Source: Roseomonas sp. AR75
Lineage (GTDB): Bacteria > Pseudomonadota > Alphaproteobacteria > Acetobacterales > Acetobacteraceae
Reading direction: 5' to 3'
DNA length: 64,000 bases
Assembly (NCBI RefSeq): GCF_005222815.1
Contig: NZ_STGB01000001.1
Location: forward strand, 868,001 to 932,000
In this document: positions 26,204 through 34,211 of the stretch, in pieces
How the letters are laid out: the number at the start of each line of letters is the position of its first letter
How positions within the stretch are numbered: the first letter of the stretch is position 1
Notes under the pieces: generated by a model
Told to the model about the DNA's origin: nothing
The model's database searches: none
The model's input: the letters and a program-made list of their open reading frames with translations, nothing else
Made by a program: the position numbers and the translations under genes

Positions 26204-26830
26204 ATGCATCCTCTCATCCCGCGCCTCGCAGCCGCCCGCATCGTACCGGTGGTGCGCACCACCCGCCCCGAACTCGCCGAGCGTGCCGTGGAATGGCTGC
26301 GCGGCGTCGGCATCACCGTCTTCGAGATCACGATGACGGTGCCGGACGCACCGGGACTGATCCGGCGCCTTGCAGCCGATCCCGCGCTGCTGGTGGGCGC
26401 CGGGACGGTGCCGGACCGCGCAGCCGCCGAGGCCTGCCTGACCGCCGGCGCGCAGTTCCTCGTCGCGCCCTGGGTCGACGCCGCCGTCGCGCAGGCCGCG
26501 AAGGCCGCCGGCGCCTGCACGCTGCTTGGCGCCATGACGCCGACCGAGGTGCGCGCCGCGCTGGCCGCGGGTGCCGATGCCGTGAAGATCTTCCCGGCGT
26601 CCTCGGCCGGGGGACCGGCGCATATCAAGGCGCTGCGCTCGGTCTTCCCCGATGTCGCGTTCTGCCCGACCGGCGGCGTCGATGCGCGCACCGCGCCCGA
26701 CTACTTCGCGGCCGGCGCGTCCTTCGTCGGCATTGGCGGGAAGCTGGTGGATGAGGGTTTGCTGGCGCGCGGCGACCGCGCGACGGTCGAACAGGCCGCG
26801 CGCGAGGTGCTCGGGATCATGCAGGCATGA
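26204..26830 (+). CDS. eda: 2-keto-3-deoxy-6-phosphogluconate aldolase
   Basis: 208 residues. It cleaves KDPG to pyruvate and glyceraldehyde 3-phosphate. The Schiff-base lysine is Lys128 in ADAVKIFPAS, and the general acid/base Glu41 is in ITVFEITMTVP. GAGTV and CPTGGVDARTAPDY complete the family pattern. The start follows the RpiR gene by 23 nt and the stop overlaps the kinase ATG (ATGA), so the two enzymes are coupled. Confidence 0.95.
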   Translation: MHPLIPRLAAARIVPVVRTTRPELAERAVEWLRGVGITVFEITMTVPDAPGLIRRLAADPALLVGAGTVPDRAAAEACLTAGAQFLVAPWVDAAVAQAAKAAGACTLLGAMTPTEVRAALAAGADAVKIFPASSAGGPAHIKALRSVFPDVAFCPTGGVDARTAPDYFAAGASFVGIGGKLVDEGLLARGDRATVEQAAREVLGIMQA

Positions 26831-27753
26831 GCGGGATCCTCTGCATGGGCGAGCCGATGCTGGAGTTCAGCCAGTTGCCGCCCGACGGATCGGGGCGCCG
26901 GCTGTATCTCGAGGGCTTCGGGGGCGACGCCTCCAACGCCGCCATCGCCGCCGCGCGCAGCGGCGCGAAGGCGGGCATGCTGACGGCGCTCGGCGCCGAC
27001 CGCGCTGGCGAGGCCTTTCGGGCATTGTGGCGCGAGGAGGGGGTGGGGGATGGCGCCGTGGCGACCAACGCCGCTGCGCCGACCGGCATCTATTTCATCA
27101 CGCATGACGAGGCCGGCCATCACTTCACCTTCCATCGCAAGGGCAGCGCCGCCGCGCTTCTGGGACCGGAGGCGCTGCCCGAAGCCGCCATCCGCGCAGC
27201 GAAGGTGCTGCACCTGTCGGGCATCACGCTGGGCATCTCCGACGCGTCCTGCGATGCCGCGTTCCGCGCGATGGAGATCGCGCGCGAGGCCGGCGCGATG
27301 ATAAGCCTCGACACCAATCTGCGCCTGCGCCTGTGGCCGCTGGCGCGTGCCCGCGCCTGCATCCACGCCGCGGCGGCGGTGGCCGGCATCGTCTTCCCGT
27401 CCTTCGACGACGCGCAGGCGCTGACCGGCCTTACGGACGCGGACGCCATTGCCGATTTCTACCTGGCGCTCTGCCCGCGCGTGCTGCTGAAGCTCGGCCC
27501 TGAGGGCGTGCTGATGGCGACGCGCCAGGATCGGCAACGCATCCCTGGTTTCCGGGTCGAGGCTGTGGATGCCACGGGGGCGGGCGACACCTTCGCCGGC
27601 GCCTTCCTCGCGCGCCACCTCGATGGCGCGGGCTGGGCCGATGCCGCGCGCTACGCCAATGCGGCGGCGGCGCTCTCCACCCGCGGCTATGGCGCGGTCG
27701 CGCCGATCCCGCGCCGCGCGGAGGTGGAGGCCTTCCTCGCTTCGCAGCACTGA
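26827..27753 (+). CDS. kdgK: PfkB-family sugar kinase, probable 2-keto-3-deoxygluconate kinase
   Basis: 308 residues. The ribokinase fold is shown by the N-terminal GGDASNAAIAAARSGAKAGM and the C-terminal DATGAGDTFAGAFLAR, which holds the anion hole and catalytic Asp. Coupling to eda (ATGA overlap) supports KDG as substrate: kinase then aldolase turns KDG into pyruvate and GAP. There is no dehydratase or KDG importer next to it. Ribokinase-type specificity is hard to read, so another 2-keto-3-deoxy sugar is possible. Confidence 0.85.
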   Translation: MSGILCMGEPMLEFSQLPPDGSGRRLYLEGFGGDASNAAIAAARSGAKAGMLTALGADRAGEAFRALWREEGVGDGAVATNAAAPTGIYFITHDEAGHHFTFHRKGSAAALLGPEALPEAAIRAAKVLHLSGITLGISDASCDAAFRAMEIAREAGAMISLDTNLRLRLWPLARARACIHAAAAVAGIVFPSFDDAQALTGLTDADAIADFYLALCPRVLLKLGPEGVLMATRQDRQRIPGFRVEAVDATGAGDTFAGAFLARHLDGAGWADAARYANAAAALSTRGYGAVAPIPRRAEVEAFLASQH

Positions 27754-27764
27754 TCGGCGCCCGG

Positions 27765-27795
27765 TTGACGCTGCGACGCTTCTGCGCGCCACAAT
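27765..27795 (+). promoter_or_regulatory. Candidate promoter for the tctC/DUF3830 pair
   Basis: TTGACG at 27765-27770 and CACAAT at 27790-27795, with a 19-nt spacer that is longer than ideal. It lies directly after the kinase stop and 30 nt before the ATG at 27825, suggesting the binding-protein gene can be expressed apart from the kinase. Confidence 0.3.
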
Positions 27796-27824
27796 GCAGA
27801 CCTGATCGGAGGGAGGAAGAACGG

Positions 27825-28793
27825 ATGCAGTCCCGGCGTGCGGTCCTTGCGACCCCATTCCTGCTCGGCCTCGCGGCGAAAGGCGCCGCAGCCCAGGCCT
27901 ATCCCGCCCGCCCCGTGCGCATCGTGGTCCCCTTCCCGCCCGGCGGCTCCACCGACATCACCGCGCGGCTGATCGCGGCGCGGCTGCAGGAGAAATGGGG
28001 CCAGTCCGTCGTGGTGGACAACCGCGCCGGCGGTGACGGCATCATCGGCACCAGCGCCGTCACGCAATCCGCGCCCGACGGCTACACGCTGCTGCTGGCG
28101 GCGAGCGCGCTGCCCATCGCCGCGGCCGGTCGCCGGCGCATGCCATATGATGTGGAGAAGGATCTGGCGCCGATCACCCTGCTCGGCACCATCTCCAACG
28201 TGCTGATCGTGCATGAGTCCGTTCCGGCGCGCACGGTGCAGGAGTTCGTCGCGCTCGCGCGGGCACGGCCGGGCGCGCTGAACTTCGCCTCGGCCGGCGC
28301 CTCCACCGGGCAGCGCTACGCCTTCGAGCTGATGAAGCAGCAGCTCGGCATCGATGTGGTGCATGTGCCGTTCCGCGGCGGCGCGCCGGCCGGCCAGGCG
28401 CTGATCTCCGGCCAGGTGGAGAGCATGATCGTCAACGGGCTGGAGGCGATGCCGCTGATCCAGACCGGCAAGGCACGCCCGCTGGCGGTGACGACGAAGG
28501 ACCGCATTCCATCCCTGCCGGACGTGCCGACGCTCGCCGAGACGGTGATGCCAGGTCTCGATGTCAGCGTGTGGCAGGCGGTCTTCTCGCGCGGCGGCAC
28601 GCCGGAGCCGATCATCGCGAAGCTCAACACCGATATCCGCGCCGTGGTCGCGGAACCGGCGGTAACACAGCGGATGCGCGAGCTCGGCCTGACCGTGCGC
28701 ACCACCAGCCCGGCCGAGCTCGGCGCCTTCCTGAAGCATGAGCTGGAGACCTGGACACGCGTGGCGCGCGCCGCCGGCATCCAGGAGGATTGA
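27825..28793 (+). CDS. Bug/TctC-family periplasmic solute-binding protein
   Basis: 322 residues. A secretion signal with a twin-arginine-like start (SRRAVLATPFLLGL) ends near AAAQA. Mature protein landmarks are RPVRIVVPFPPGGSTDITAR, NRAGGDGIIGT, SAPDGYT and HVPFRGGAPA. These proteins bind small carboxylates for TctAB-type transporters. No tctA or tctB is in the window, so this is an orphan receptor. GGGAGG lies upstream of ATG 27825; the frame is open 20 codons further. It may share an operon with the DUF3830 gene. Confidence 0.92.
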   Translation: MQSRRAVLATPFLLGLAAKGAAAQAYPARPVRIVVPFPPGGSTDITARLIAARLQEKWGQSVVVDNRAGGDGIIGTSAVTQSAPDGYTLLLAASALPIAAAGRRRMPYDVEKDLAPITLLGTISNVLIVHESVPARTVQEFVALARARPGALNFASAGASTGQRYAFELMKQQLGIDVVHVPFRGGAPAGQALISGQVESMIVNGLEAMPLIQTGKARPLAVTTKDRIPSLPDVPTLAETVMPGLDVSVWQAVFSRGGTPEPIIAKLNTDIRAVVAEPAVTQRMRELGLTVRTTSPAELGAFLKHELETWTRVARAAGIQED

Positions 28794-28801
28794 CCGGCCG
28801 C

Positions 28802-28830
28802 GTGGCGCGGCCCGATCCTGGCCGCGCCAC
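28802..28830. terminator. Intercistronic hairpin after tctC-type gene
   Basis: GTGGCGCGGCC at 28802-28812 pairs perfectly with GGCCGCGCCAC at 28820-28830, leaving a 7-nt loop. It begins 9 nt after the tctC stop and ends 17 nt before the next start. It lacks a T-run, so it may act as an mRNA-stabilising or partial terminator element that lowers expression of the DUF3830 gene relative to the binding protein. Confidence 0.55.
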
Positions 28831-28847
28831 CCAATTCGGAGCTTCCC

Positions 28848-29324
28848 ATGCCGCGCCTGCTGCGCTTCACCTTCGTCGATGCCGGCGTCTCCGGCCGCGT
28901 CGAGCTGCACGAGACGCTCGCGGCGAAGACCGTGGATGCGATCTGGGGCGCGCTGGCGCAGCCGATCCGCGAACTGAGCTTCCACGCGATGTTCGCGGGG
29001 CCGGAGATCATGGTCGGCCTGCCGAAATCCGCCCAGACCTTCGACCCGCGCGGCCTGCCGCCGGAGAACCAGACGGTGATCCCGACCCCGGGCGACGTGC
29101 TGTGGTTCTACCAGGCGCCGAACATGATGAAGGGCCTGGCCGACGAGTTCTGGGAGATCGGCATGTTCTACGGCGACGGTGGCCGCGTCTTCGGCCCGCT
29201 GGGCTGGACGCCGGTGACGATGTTCGGCCGCATGCTGCCCGAGGATCTGCCTGCGTTTGCCAAGGAATGCGCCGACATCCGGCTGCGTGGCGCCAAGATG
29301 CTGGAGATCCGGCGCGAGGGTTGA
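28848..29324 (+). CDS. DUF3830 protein (cyclophilin-like fold)
   Basis: 158 residues. Family pattern: LRFTFVDAG at the start, AIWGALAQPIRELSFHAMFAGPEIMVGLP, PGDVLWFYQAP and YGDGGRVFGPLGWTPVTMFGRM. DUF3830 proteins have a cyclophilin-like fold and unknown function, and are met next to amidohydrolases and transporters. Here it follows an orphan TctC gene, separated by a strong hairpin. It converges on the sulfatase gene. Cytoplasmic by lack of signal. Confidence 0.85.
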   Translation: MPRLLRFTFVDAGVSGRVELHETLAAKTVDAIWGALAQPIRELSFHAMFAGPEIMVGLPKSAQTFDPRGLPPENQTVIPTPGDVLWFYQAPNMMKGLADEFWEIGMFYGDGGRVFGPLGWTPVTMFGRMLPEDLPAFAKECADIRLRGAKMLEIRREG

Positions 29325-29345
29325 ACGCCCCCGCGCCAGCCCGAA

Positions 29346-30659
29346 TCACCACAGCATGTCGCTGAGGTTCTTGAAGGGCGCCGGCAGGTTGGCCGGCGCC
29401 GGCAGCATCGTGGCGTCCCACTGCTCCCATTGGTGACGCAGCGCCTTCAGGCGCTCCGGCTGCTTCTCCGCGAGGTTGCCGCGCTCCCGCGGGTCCCAGG
29501 CGATGTCGAACAGGAATTCGCGCTCCGCGACCTTCAGGTATTTCCAGCGCCCCTGCCGCACCGCGCGCTGCGACCGGTTGGCCATCCGCCAGTAGAGCGT
29601 GCGCTCCTGCTCCGGCACGGCGCCCGACAGAAGCGGCAGCAGGTCCATCCCGTCCAGCGGATGGTCGGGATGCGGCGCGACGCCGGCGGCGGCGAAGCAG
29701 GTGGCGCTGAGGTCCATCGTGATCGCCACCTGGTCCGTCACGCGCCCCGCGGCGATGCGGCCCGGCCACCAGGCGATCTGCGGCACGCGCAGACCGCCTT
29801 CCAGCAGGTCCCATTTGCGCCCGACGAAGGGCCAGTTCTTGGAATAGCGTTCACCGCCATTGTCGCTGGTGAAGACCACCAGCGTGTCCCGGCCGGTGCG
29901 CGCCTTCAGACGCCGCACCGCCTCCATCACGCGGCCGATGCCGGCATCGAGGACGCCCATCATCTCCGCGTAGATCCGCGGGCTGCCGCCTTCCGCGAGT
30001 TCGGACGGCACCAGCTCCCGCTCCCGCGCCGCTGCCTCGTCGGAGGGCGCCGACCAGGGCCAGTGCGGCGCGGTGTAGTGCAGGCTGAGGAAGAAGGGCG
30101 CGTCGCCGGCCTCATCCACATAGGCGGTCGCGCGATCGCTCAGCAGGTCGGTCGTGTATCCCACGAGATCCACGGTGGTCTCGCCTTCGTACAGGTCGAG
30201 GTCAAAGCCGTCGCCGACATGCGTGAAATAGCCGGTATAGCCGCCCATGATGCCGAAGAAGCTTTCGTAGCCGGACTTGAGCGGCCCGAAGCGCGGCAGG
30301 TAGCCAAGGTGCCACTTGCCGATCAGCGCCGTGCGGTAGCCCGCGCGCCGCAGCATCTCCGGCATGGTCGGGAAGCCCGGCGGGATGCCCATGCTGGGAT
30401 CCTCGCGCTGCGAATGGCGCAGCGGCTCCGCCAGGCCGAGCGCATGCCGGTACTGGTATTGCCCGGTGATGATGGCGACGCGCGTGTTGGTGCAGAGCGG
30501 CGCATTCGCATAGGCCTGGGTGAAGCGCGCGCCTTCCGCCGCCATGCGATCCAGGTTCGGCGTGCGGAAATCCGTCTGCCCGCAGCAGGAGAGATCGGCG
30601 TAGCCGCAATCGTCCACGACGATGAAGAGGATGTTGGGGCGTTCCATGCGCGGGCTCAT
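29346..30659 (-). CDS. Type I sulfatase (arylsulfatase-A-like) with variant active-site motif
   Basis: 437 residues. Family features: N-terminal RPNILFIVVDDCGYADLSCCG (metal aspartates 16-17), RTPNLDRMAAEGARF, YRTALIGKWHLG and FTSDNGGE. The residue converted to formylglycine should be Cys56, but the motif reads CTNTR instead of the usual C/S-x-P-x-R, with asparagine where proline is expected. Arg60 is kept. No signal peptide is visible. Its ATG overlaps the stop of the upstream tctC-type gene (ATGA), so import and desulfation may be coupled. Either an atypical sulfatase or a related phosphonate/phosphoester hydrolase. Confidence 0.88.
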   Translation of the reverse strand: MSPRMERPNILFIVVDDCGYADLSCCGQTDFRTPNLDRMAAEGARFTQAYANAPLCTNTRVAIITGQYQYRHALGLAEPLRHSQREDPSMGIPPGFPTMPEMLRRAGYRTALIGKWHLGYLPRFGPLKSGYESFFGIMGGYTGYFTHVGDGFDLDLYEGETTVDLVGYTTDLLSDRATAYVDEAGDAPFFLSLHYTAPHWPWSAPSDEAAARERELVPSELAEGGSPRIYAEMMGVLDAGIGRVMEAVRRLKARTGRDTLVVFTSDNGGERYSKNWPFVGRKWDLLEGGLRVPQIAWWPGRIAAGRVTDQVAITMDLSATCFAAAGVAPHPDHPLDGMDLLPLLSGAVPEQERTLYWRMANRSQRAVRQGRWKYLKVAEREFLFDIAWDPRERGNLAEKQPERLKALRHQWEQWDATMLPAPANLPAPFKNLSDMLW

Positions 30660-31627
30660 TGCGCCCGGATGTTCCGCGCCGCCATCAGCTCAGTCCAGCG
30701 GCGCTTCTCCGTCGCAAGCCATTGCGTCGCGGCAGCGGGCGCGATCTGCCAGGGATCGATGGCCTGTTCGCGCAGCTTCTGCTGCACGCCGGGATCGGCC
30801 ACGGCGCGCTGCACCTGTGCGCTGACGCGCGCCACGATGTCCGGCGGCGTGCCGGCCGGCAGCCACACCAGGTTGCCGAGCTGGACCTCGAAGCCGGGAT
30901 AGCCGCTCTCGATCATCGTCGGCACCTCCGGCAATTGCGGCACGCGCTGCGGGCTGGAGACGGCGAGCGCGCGCAGCGCGCCGGAGCGGACATGGCCGAT
31001 GGCGTTGCCGATCACCACGAAGGCGGCCGGCACCTGGCCGGCGATCAGGTCCGTCATCGCCGGCGCCCCGCCGCGATAGGGGACATGGCTGAGCCTCAGC
31101 CCCGCGACCGAACCGAGATACTCCATCGTCAGATGCCCGCCCGAGCCGATGCCGCCGGAGGCATAGGGCACCTCGGTCGTCTTCGCGTGCGCGACGAACT
31201 CCGCCACCGTCCGCCAGGGTGCGCGCGGGTTGACGACGAACAGCGACGGCATGACGCCGATGGTGCCGACCACCGTCAGGTCGCGATCGGCGTCGAAACC
31301 CATCTGCGGCCCGTAGAGCGCCGGATTGACCGTGGCGATGCCGTCCGAGTTCACGAGCCAGGTCAGCCCGTCCGGCCGCGCCTGCGCGACCGCGCGCGAT
31401 CCTATATTGCCGTTCGCGCCCGGGCGGTTCTCGACGACGATGGTTTCGCCCGCCTGCTCGCCGATCTTCTGCGCGAGCAGCCGGCCCATCAGGTCGGTCG
31501 TGCCGCCCGGCGGAAAGGGCACGATGATGGTGATCTGACGCGACTGCGCGCGCAGCGGCAGCGGCGCAGCGAGCATGGCAGAGCCAGCCAGCAGGGCGCG
31601 GCGGCGCAGCATCGGATGAGTGGTCAT
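30656..31627 (-). CDS. Bug/TctC-family periplasmic solute-binding protein
   Basis: 323 residues. Signal peptide MLRRRALLAGSAMLAAPLPLRAQ. Landmarks: ITIIVPFPPGGTTDLMGRLL, ENRPGANGNIGS, ARPDGLTW, HVPYRGGAPAMTDLIAGQV. It is an orphan receptor with no TctAB genes nearby. ATG 31627 is used; 31612 (MLRRR) is an alternative that still keeps the signal. Translationally coupled to the sulfatase gene. It lies 70 nt downstream of the amidase, so it may be an extension of the large leftward operon. Confidence 0.92.
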   Translation of the reverse strand: MTTHPMLRRRALLAGSAMLAAPLPLRAQSRQITIIVPFPPGGTTDLMGRLLAQKIGEQAGETIVVENRPGANGNIGSRAVAQARPDGLTWLVNSDGIATVNPALYGPQMGFDADRDLTVVGTIGVMPSLFVVNPRAPWRTVAEFVAHAKTTEVPYASGGIGSGGHLTMEYLGSVAGLRLSHVPYRGGAPAMTDLIAGQVPAAFVVIGNAIGHVRSGALRALAVSSPQRVPQLPEVPTMIESGYPGFEVQLGNLVWLPAGTPPDIVARVSAQVQRAVADPGVQQKLREQAIDPWQIAPAAATQWLATEKRRWTELMAARNIRAQ

Positions 31628-31697
31628 TCTTCTGGCCTTTCCTGGCATTTCCCGGCGGGCAGCATCGCGCTGTCAGCCGGATCGCGCCAGTGCCGGC

Positions 31698-33056
31698 TCA
31701 GCCGAAGCGCGGCGGCCGCGCATCGCGCACGCCAAGCCGCGCTTCAAGCGCTGCGGCGGCGGCGAGAATGCTGCCTTCCTCGCCGCGTCGGCCGATGATC
31801 TGCAATGCCAACGGCATGCCGTCGGCGTCGAAGCCCGCCGGAAGCGACAGCGCCGGATGACCCGTGAGGTTGAAGGGGATGCGCAGCGAGGGCGCGGAGA
31901 CGAACGGAAAGCTTGCGCCGGAGACGGCGTCGTCGAAACGCGGCGCGCCCGAGACTTCCGCGGCGCAGAGCAGCAGGTCGTGGTCGTCGAACAACGCATC
32001 CATCTGCCGCGCCAGCGCCATGCGCCGACGCTGCGCCTGCAGCAGGTCGGCGGCCGAGAGGAAGGCGCCGAGCACGAAACGGTGCCGCGCCAGCGTGCCG
32101 TAGATCGTGGGATCGGCGCGCAGCTGCGCCTCGTGATTGGCATAGGCTTCGGCGAGCAGGATGACGCGGCCACAGGCGTCGAGATCCTGCGGCGAGGGCG
32201 GCGACGCCTCGCTCACGCGCGCGCCCAGTGAGGCCAGCAGCGACAGGCCGTGCTCGACAGAGGCGATCACCGCATCCGCCGCCCGCACCGCGGCGCCGTC
32301 GAAGAAGCTGCGCAGCACGCCGATGCGTGCGCCGGCAAGGCCCGCGCCGAGCGCCGCGGCGGTCCGCGTGCCCGCGATGGCATCCAGCAGCAGGGCGCAG
32401 TCCTCGACATTGCGCGCCATCGGCCCCGCCTCGCCCATGGTGAAGGTCATCGGCAGCACGCCCTCGCGCGAGACAAGGCCGAGCGTCGGCTTGAGGCCGA
32501 CCACGCCGCAATAGGCGGCGGGCTGGCGTATGGAGCCGCCAGCATCCGTGCCGACCGCGACCGGCCCCTGCCCCGAAGCCACCGCCGCCGCCGAACCGGA
32601 GGACGAGCCACCGGGGATGCGCGCGGGATCCCAGGGGTTGCGGGCGGGCGGGAATGGCAGGTCGAAGGATGGCCCGCCATAGGACAGCTCATACATCGCA
32701 TGCTTGCCGAGGATCACGGCTCCGGCTTGGCGCAGCCGCGCCGCGATGGCGGCGTCTTTCGACGGGGTGCGATCGAGGAACAGGCGCGAATGGCCGGTTG
32801 TTCGCAACCCGGCGGTGTCGATGCAGTCCTTCAGGCCGACGGGCACCCCGTGCAGCGATCCTCGTGGCGCGGTGCGATCCGCTTCGCGCGCGGCGGCCAG
32901 CGCGCCTTCGGCATCGAGCGTGATCCAGGCGGCTACCGCGGGTTGCAGCGCCGCGCAGCGCGCCAGCAGCGCCTCGGTCCAGCGTTCGGCGGTCAGCGTG
33001 CCGGCGGCGATGCGCCGCGCCCCCTCCCCCGCGCCGAGCCAGGCCAGGTCGCTCAT
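31698..33056 (-). CDS. Amidase-signature-family hydrolase (last gene of ABC/deacylase operon)
   Basis: 452 residues. Triad Lys76 (VGLKD), Ser151 (GGSSSGSA) and Ser175 (GTDAGGSIRQPA) with the usual 24-residue serine spacing. The ATG at 33056 overlaps the stop of a 57-codon gene whose product looks like a GatC/AtzG accessory subunit. This arrangement recalls AtzE-AtzG, where a small protein stabilises an amidase. The four genes further upstream encode a PotABCD-type importer, so the substrate is probably imported, deacylated and then de-amidated. No signal peptide. Substrate unknown. Confidence 0.92.
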   Translation of the reverse strand: MSDLAWLGAGEGARRIAAGTLTAERWTEALLARCAALQPAVAAWITLDAEGALAAAREADRTAPRGSLHGVPVGLKDCIDTAGLRTTGHSRLFLDRTPSKDAAIAARLRQAGAVILGKHAMYELSYGGPSFDLPFPPARNPWDPARIPGGSSSGSAAAVASGQGPVAVGTDAGGSIRQPAAYCGVVGLKPTLGLVSREGVLPMTFTMGEAGPMARNVEDCALLLDAIAGTRTAAALGAGLAGARIGVLRSFFDGAAVRAADAVIASVEHGLSLLASLGARVSEASPPSPQDLDACGRVILLAEAYANHEAQLRADPTIYGTLARHRFVLGAFLSAADLLQAQRRRMALARQMDALFDDHDLLLCAAEVSGAPRFDDAVSGASFPFVSAPSLRIPFNLTGHPALSLPAGFDADGMPLALQIIGRRGEEGSILAAAAALEARLGVRDARPPRFG

Positions 33057-33226
33057 GTGCCGAGCGGGGGCTTGGGCGGCAGGTCCTCGGCGCGCAGGCC
33101 GTCCCGCACGCGCTGCAACTGCGGCTGAAGGCCGAGCCAGCCGCGATGCAGCTCCGCCAGGTCCTCCGCCGTCAGCCGCTCGAGCCCGAGGCGCCGCGCC
33201 CAGGCCGTGAATTCGGCCAGTGTCAT
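33053..33226 (-). CDS. 57-residue GatC/AtzG-like mini-protein
   Basis: The product starts MTLAEFTAWARRLGLERLTAE-type sequence and is predicted as two short helices followed by a proline-rich tail (EDLPPKPPLG). The stretch LGLERLTAEDLAELHRGW resembles the first helices of GatC and of AtzG/DUF4089 proteins, which wrap around an amidase partner. Both ends overlap neighbours by 4 nt (ATGA with the deacylase stop, ATGA with the amidase start), which is strong evidence of a real, translationally coupled gene. It is too short for most gene callers. Homology is by eye and weak; the coupling is solid. Confidence 0.65.
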   Translation of the reverse strand: MTLAEFTAWARRLGLERLTAEDLAELHRGWLGLQPQLQRVRDGLRAEDLPPKPPLGT

Positions 33227-34197
33227 GCGTGCTTGCGCTCGACGACTTCCACCACCTGGTCGCCGGCGTAGAGCGGCATGTAGGCGCGACGGATCGAGCC
33301 GACCCAGGCCTCCTTCGCGGGGCAGAGGATCGTCTCCACGGTGTCGCCATACATGTCCACGATCTCGCCCATCAGCTGGCCGCCGGTCATGTCGTCCCCC
33401 GGCGCGATGGCCGGCTTCCAGTAGCCGCCGCGCGTGCACTTCACATGCACGGCGTTGCCGCCGCGGCGGATGTCGGTGGCGGTCGGCGGATCGCCGGCGA
33501 TCATGCCCAGCGCACGCGCCGCGCCATGCAGCGCGATGGAGAAATTCGCGAGATCCTGATCGAACACCCGCGCGCCGCCGCCGCTCTCGATGATGAGGCT
33601 CGGGATGGCGTGCCGGCGCGTGACGTTGGTGAGGTAGGTGCCCTCCATCCAGTCTTCCGACGCGCCCCATTGGTAGCGGCTGCCAACCTTGGCGGCGAGG
33701 TCGCGCGCCGCCGTCTGCGCCGGCCCCATCACCTTCGCGTCGTAGATCACGTAGAAGGCGGTGATCGTCAGCTCGCCGCCGGAATGCAGGTCGAGGACGG
33801 CATCCCCGCCATGCTCGCCGGCGAGTTCCAGCAGCCGGTGCGCGATCTGCTCGCCGACGCTGCCCTTCGGGCTGCCGGGGAAGATGCGGTTGAGGTTGGT
33901 GCCGTCCTGCGGGATCAGCCGGCTGTGCTGCCGCTGGCCCAGCGGATTGGCGCACATCAGCGCGGCGATGCTGCCCTTCATCTGCTTCAGATCGAGGCCG
34001 CGGATGAATCGCGCCGCGGCCAGCGGCCCGACATTCTCGCCGCCATGGATCAGGCACTGGATGTAGAGCCGCGGTCCCGGCTGCGCGCCGCGCGCCAGCA
34101 GCACGGGCGAGAGCAGCGGCAGGATGGGGTCCTGGCCGAGCTCGATGACTCCCTTGACGAGTTCGCCGGGTGCGGCTTCCGCCGTGCCGAATTTCAT
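33223..34197 (-). CDS. Succinylglutamate desuccinylase/aspartoacylase-family zinc deacylase
   Basis: 324 residues. Zinc ligands His51 and Glu54 (IHGGEN), and His139 (LDLHSGG). Substrate-side NLNRIFPG is at about residue 102 and the catalytic Glu204 is in IIESGGG. The family removes acyl groups from N-acyl amino acids or similar compounds. The C-terminal half (GGNAVHVKCTRGGYWKPAIAPGD) is the beta domain typical of the AstE/AspA branch. It follows the ABC ATPase by 14 nt and overlaps the mini-protein gene. Acts in the cytoplasm, presumably on the imported compound. Confidence 0.92.
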   Translation of the reverse strand: MKFGTAEAAPGELVKGVIELGQDPILPLLSPVLLARGAQPGPRLYIQCLIHGGENVGPLAAARFIRGLDLKQMKGSIAALMCANPLGQRQHSRLIPQDGTNLNRIFPGSPKGSVGEQIAHRLLELAGEHGGDAVLDLHSGGELTITAFYVIYDAKVMGPAQTAARDLAAKVGSRYQWGASEDWMEGTYLTNVTRRHAIPSLIIESGGGARVFDQDLANFSIALHGAARALGMIAGDPPTATDIRRGGNAVHVKCTRGGYWKPAIAPGDDMTGGQLMGEIVDMYGDTVETILCPAKEAWVGSIRRAYMPLYAGDQVVEVVERKHA

Positions 34198-34211
34198 TTC
34201 TGCGTTTCCCT

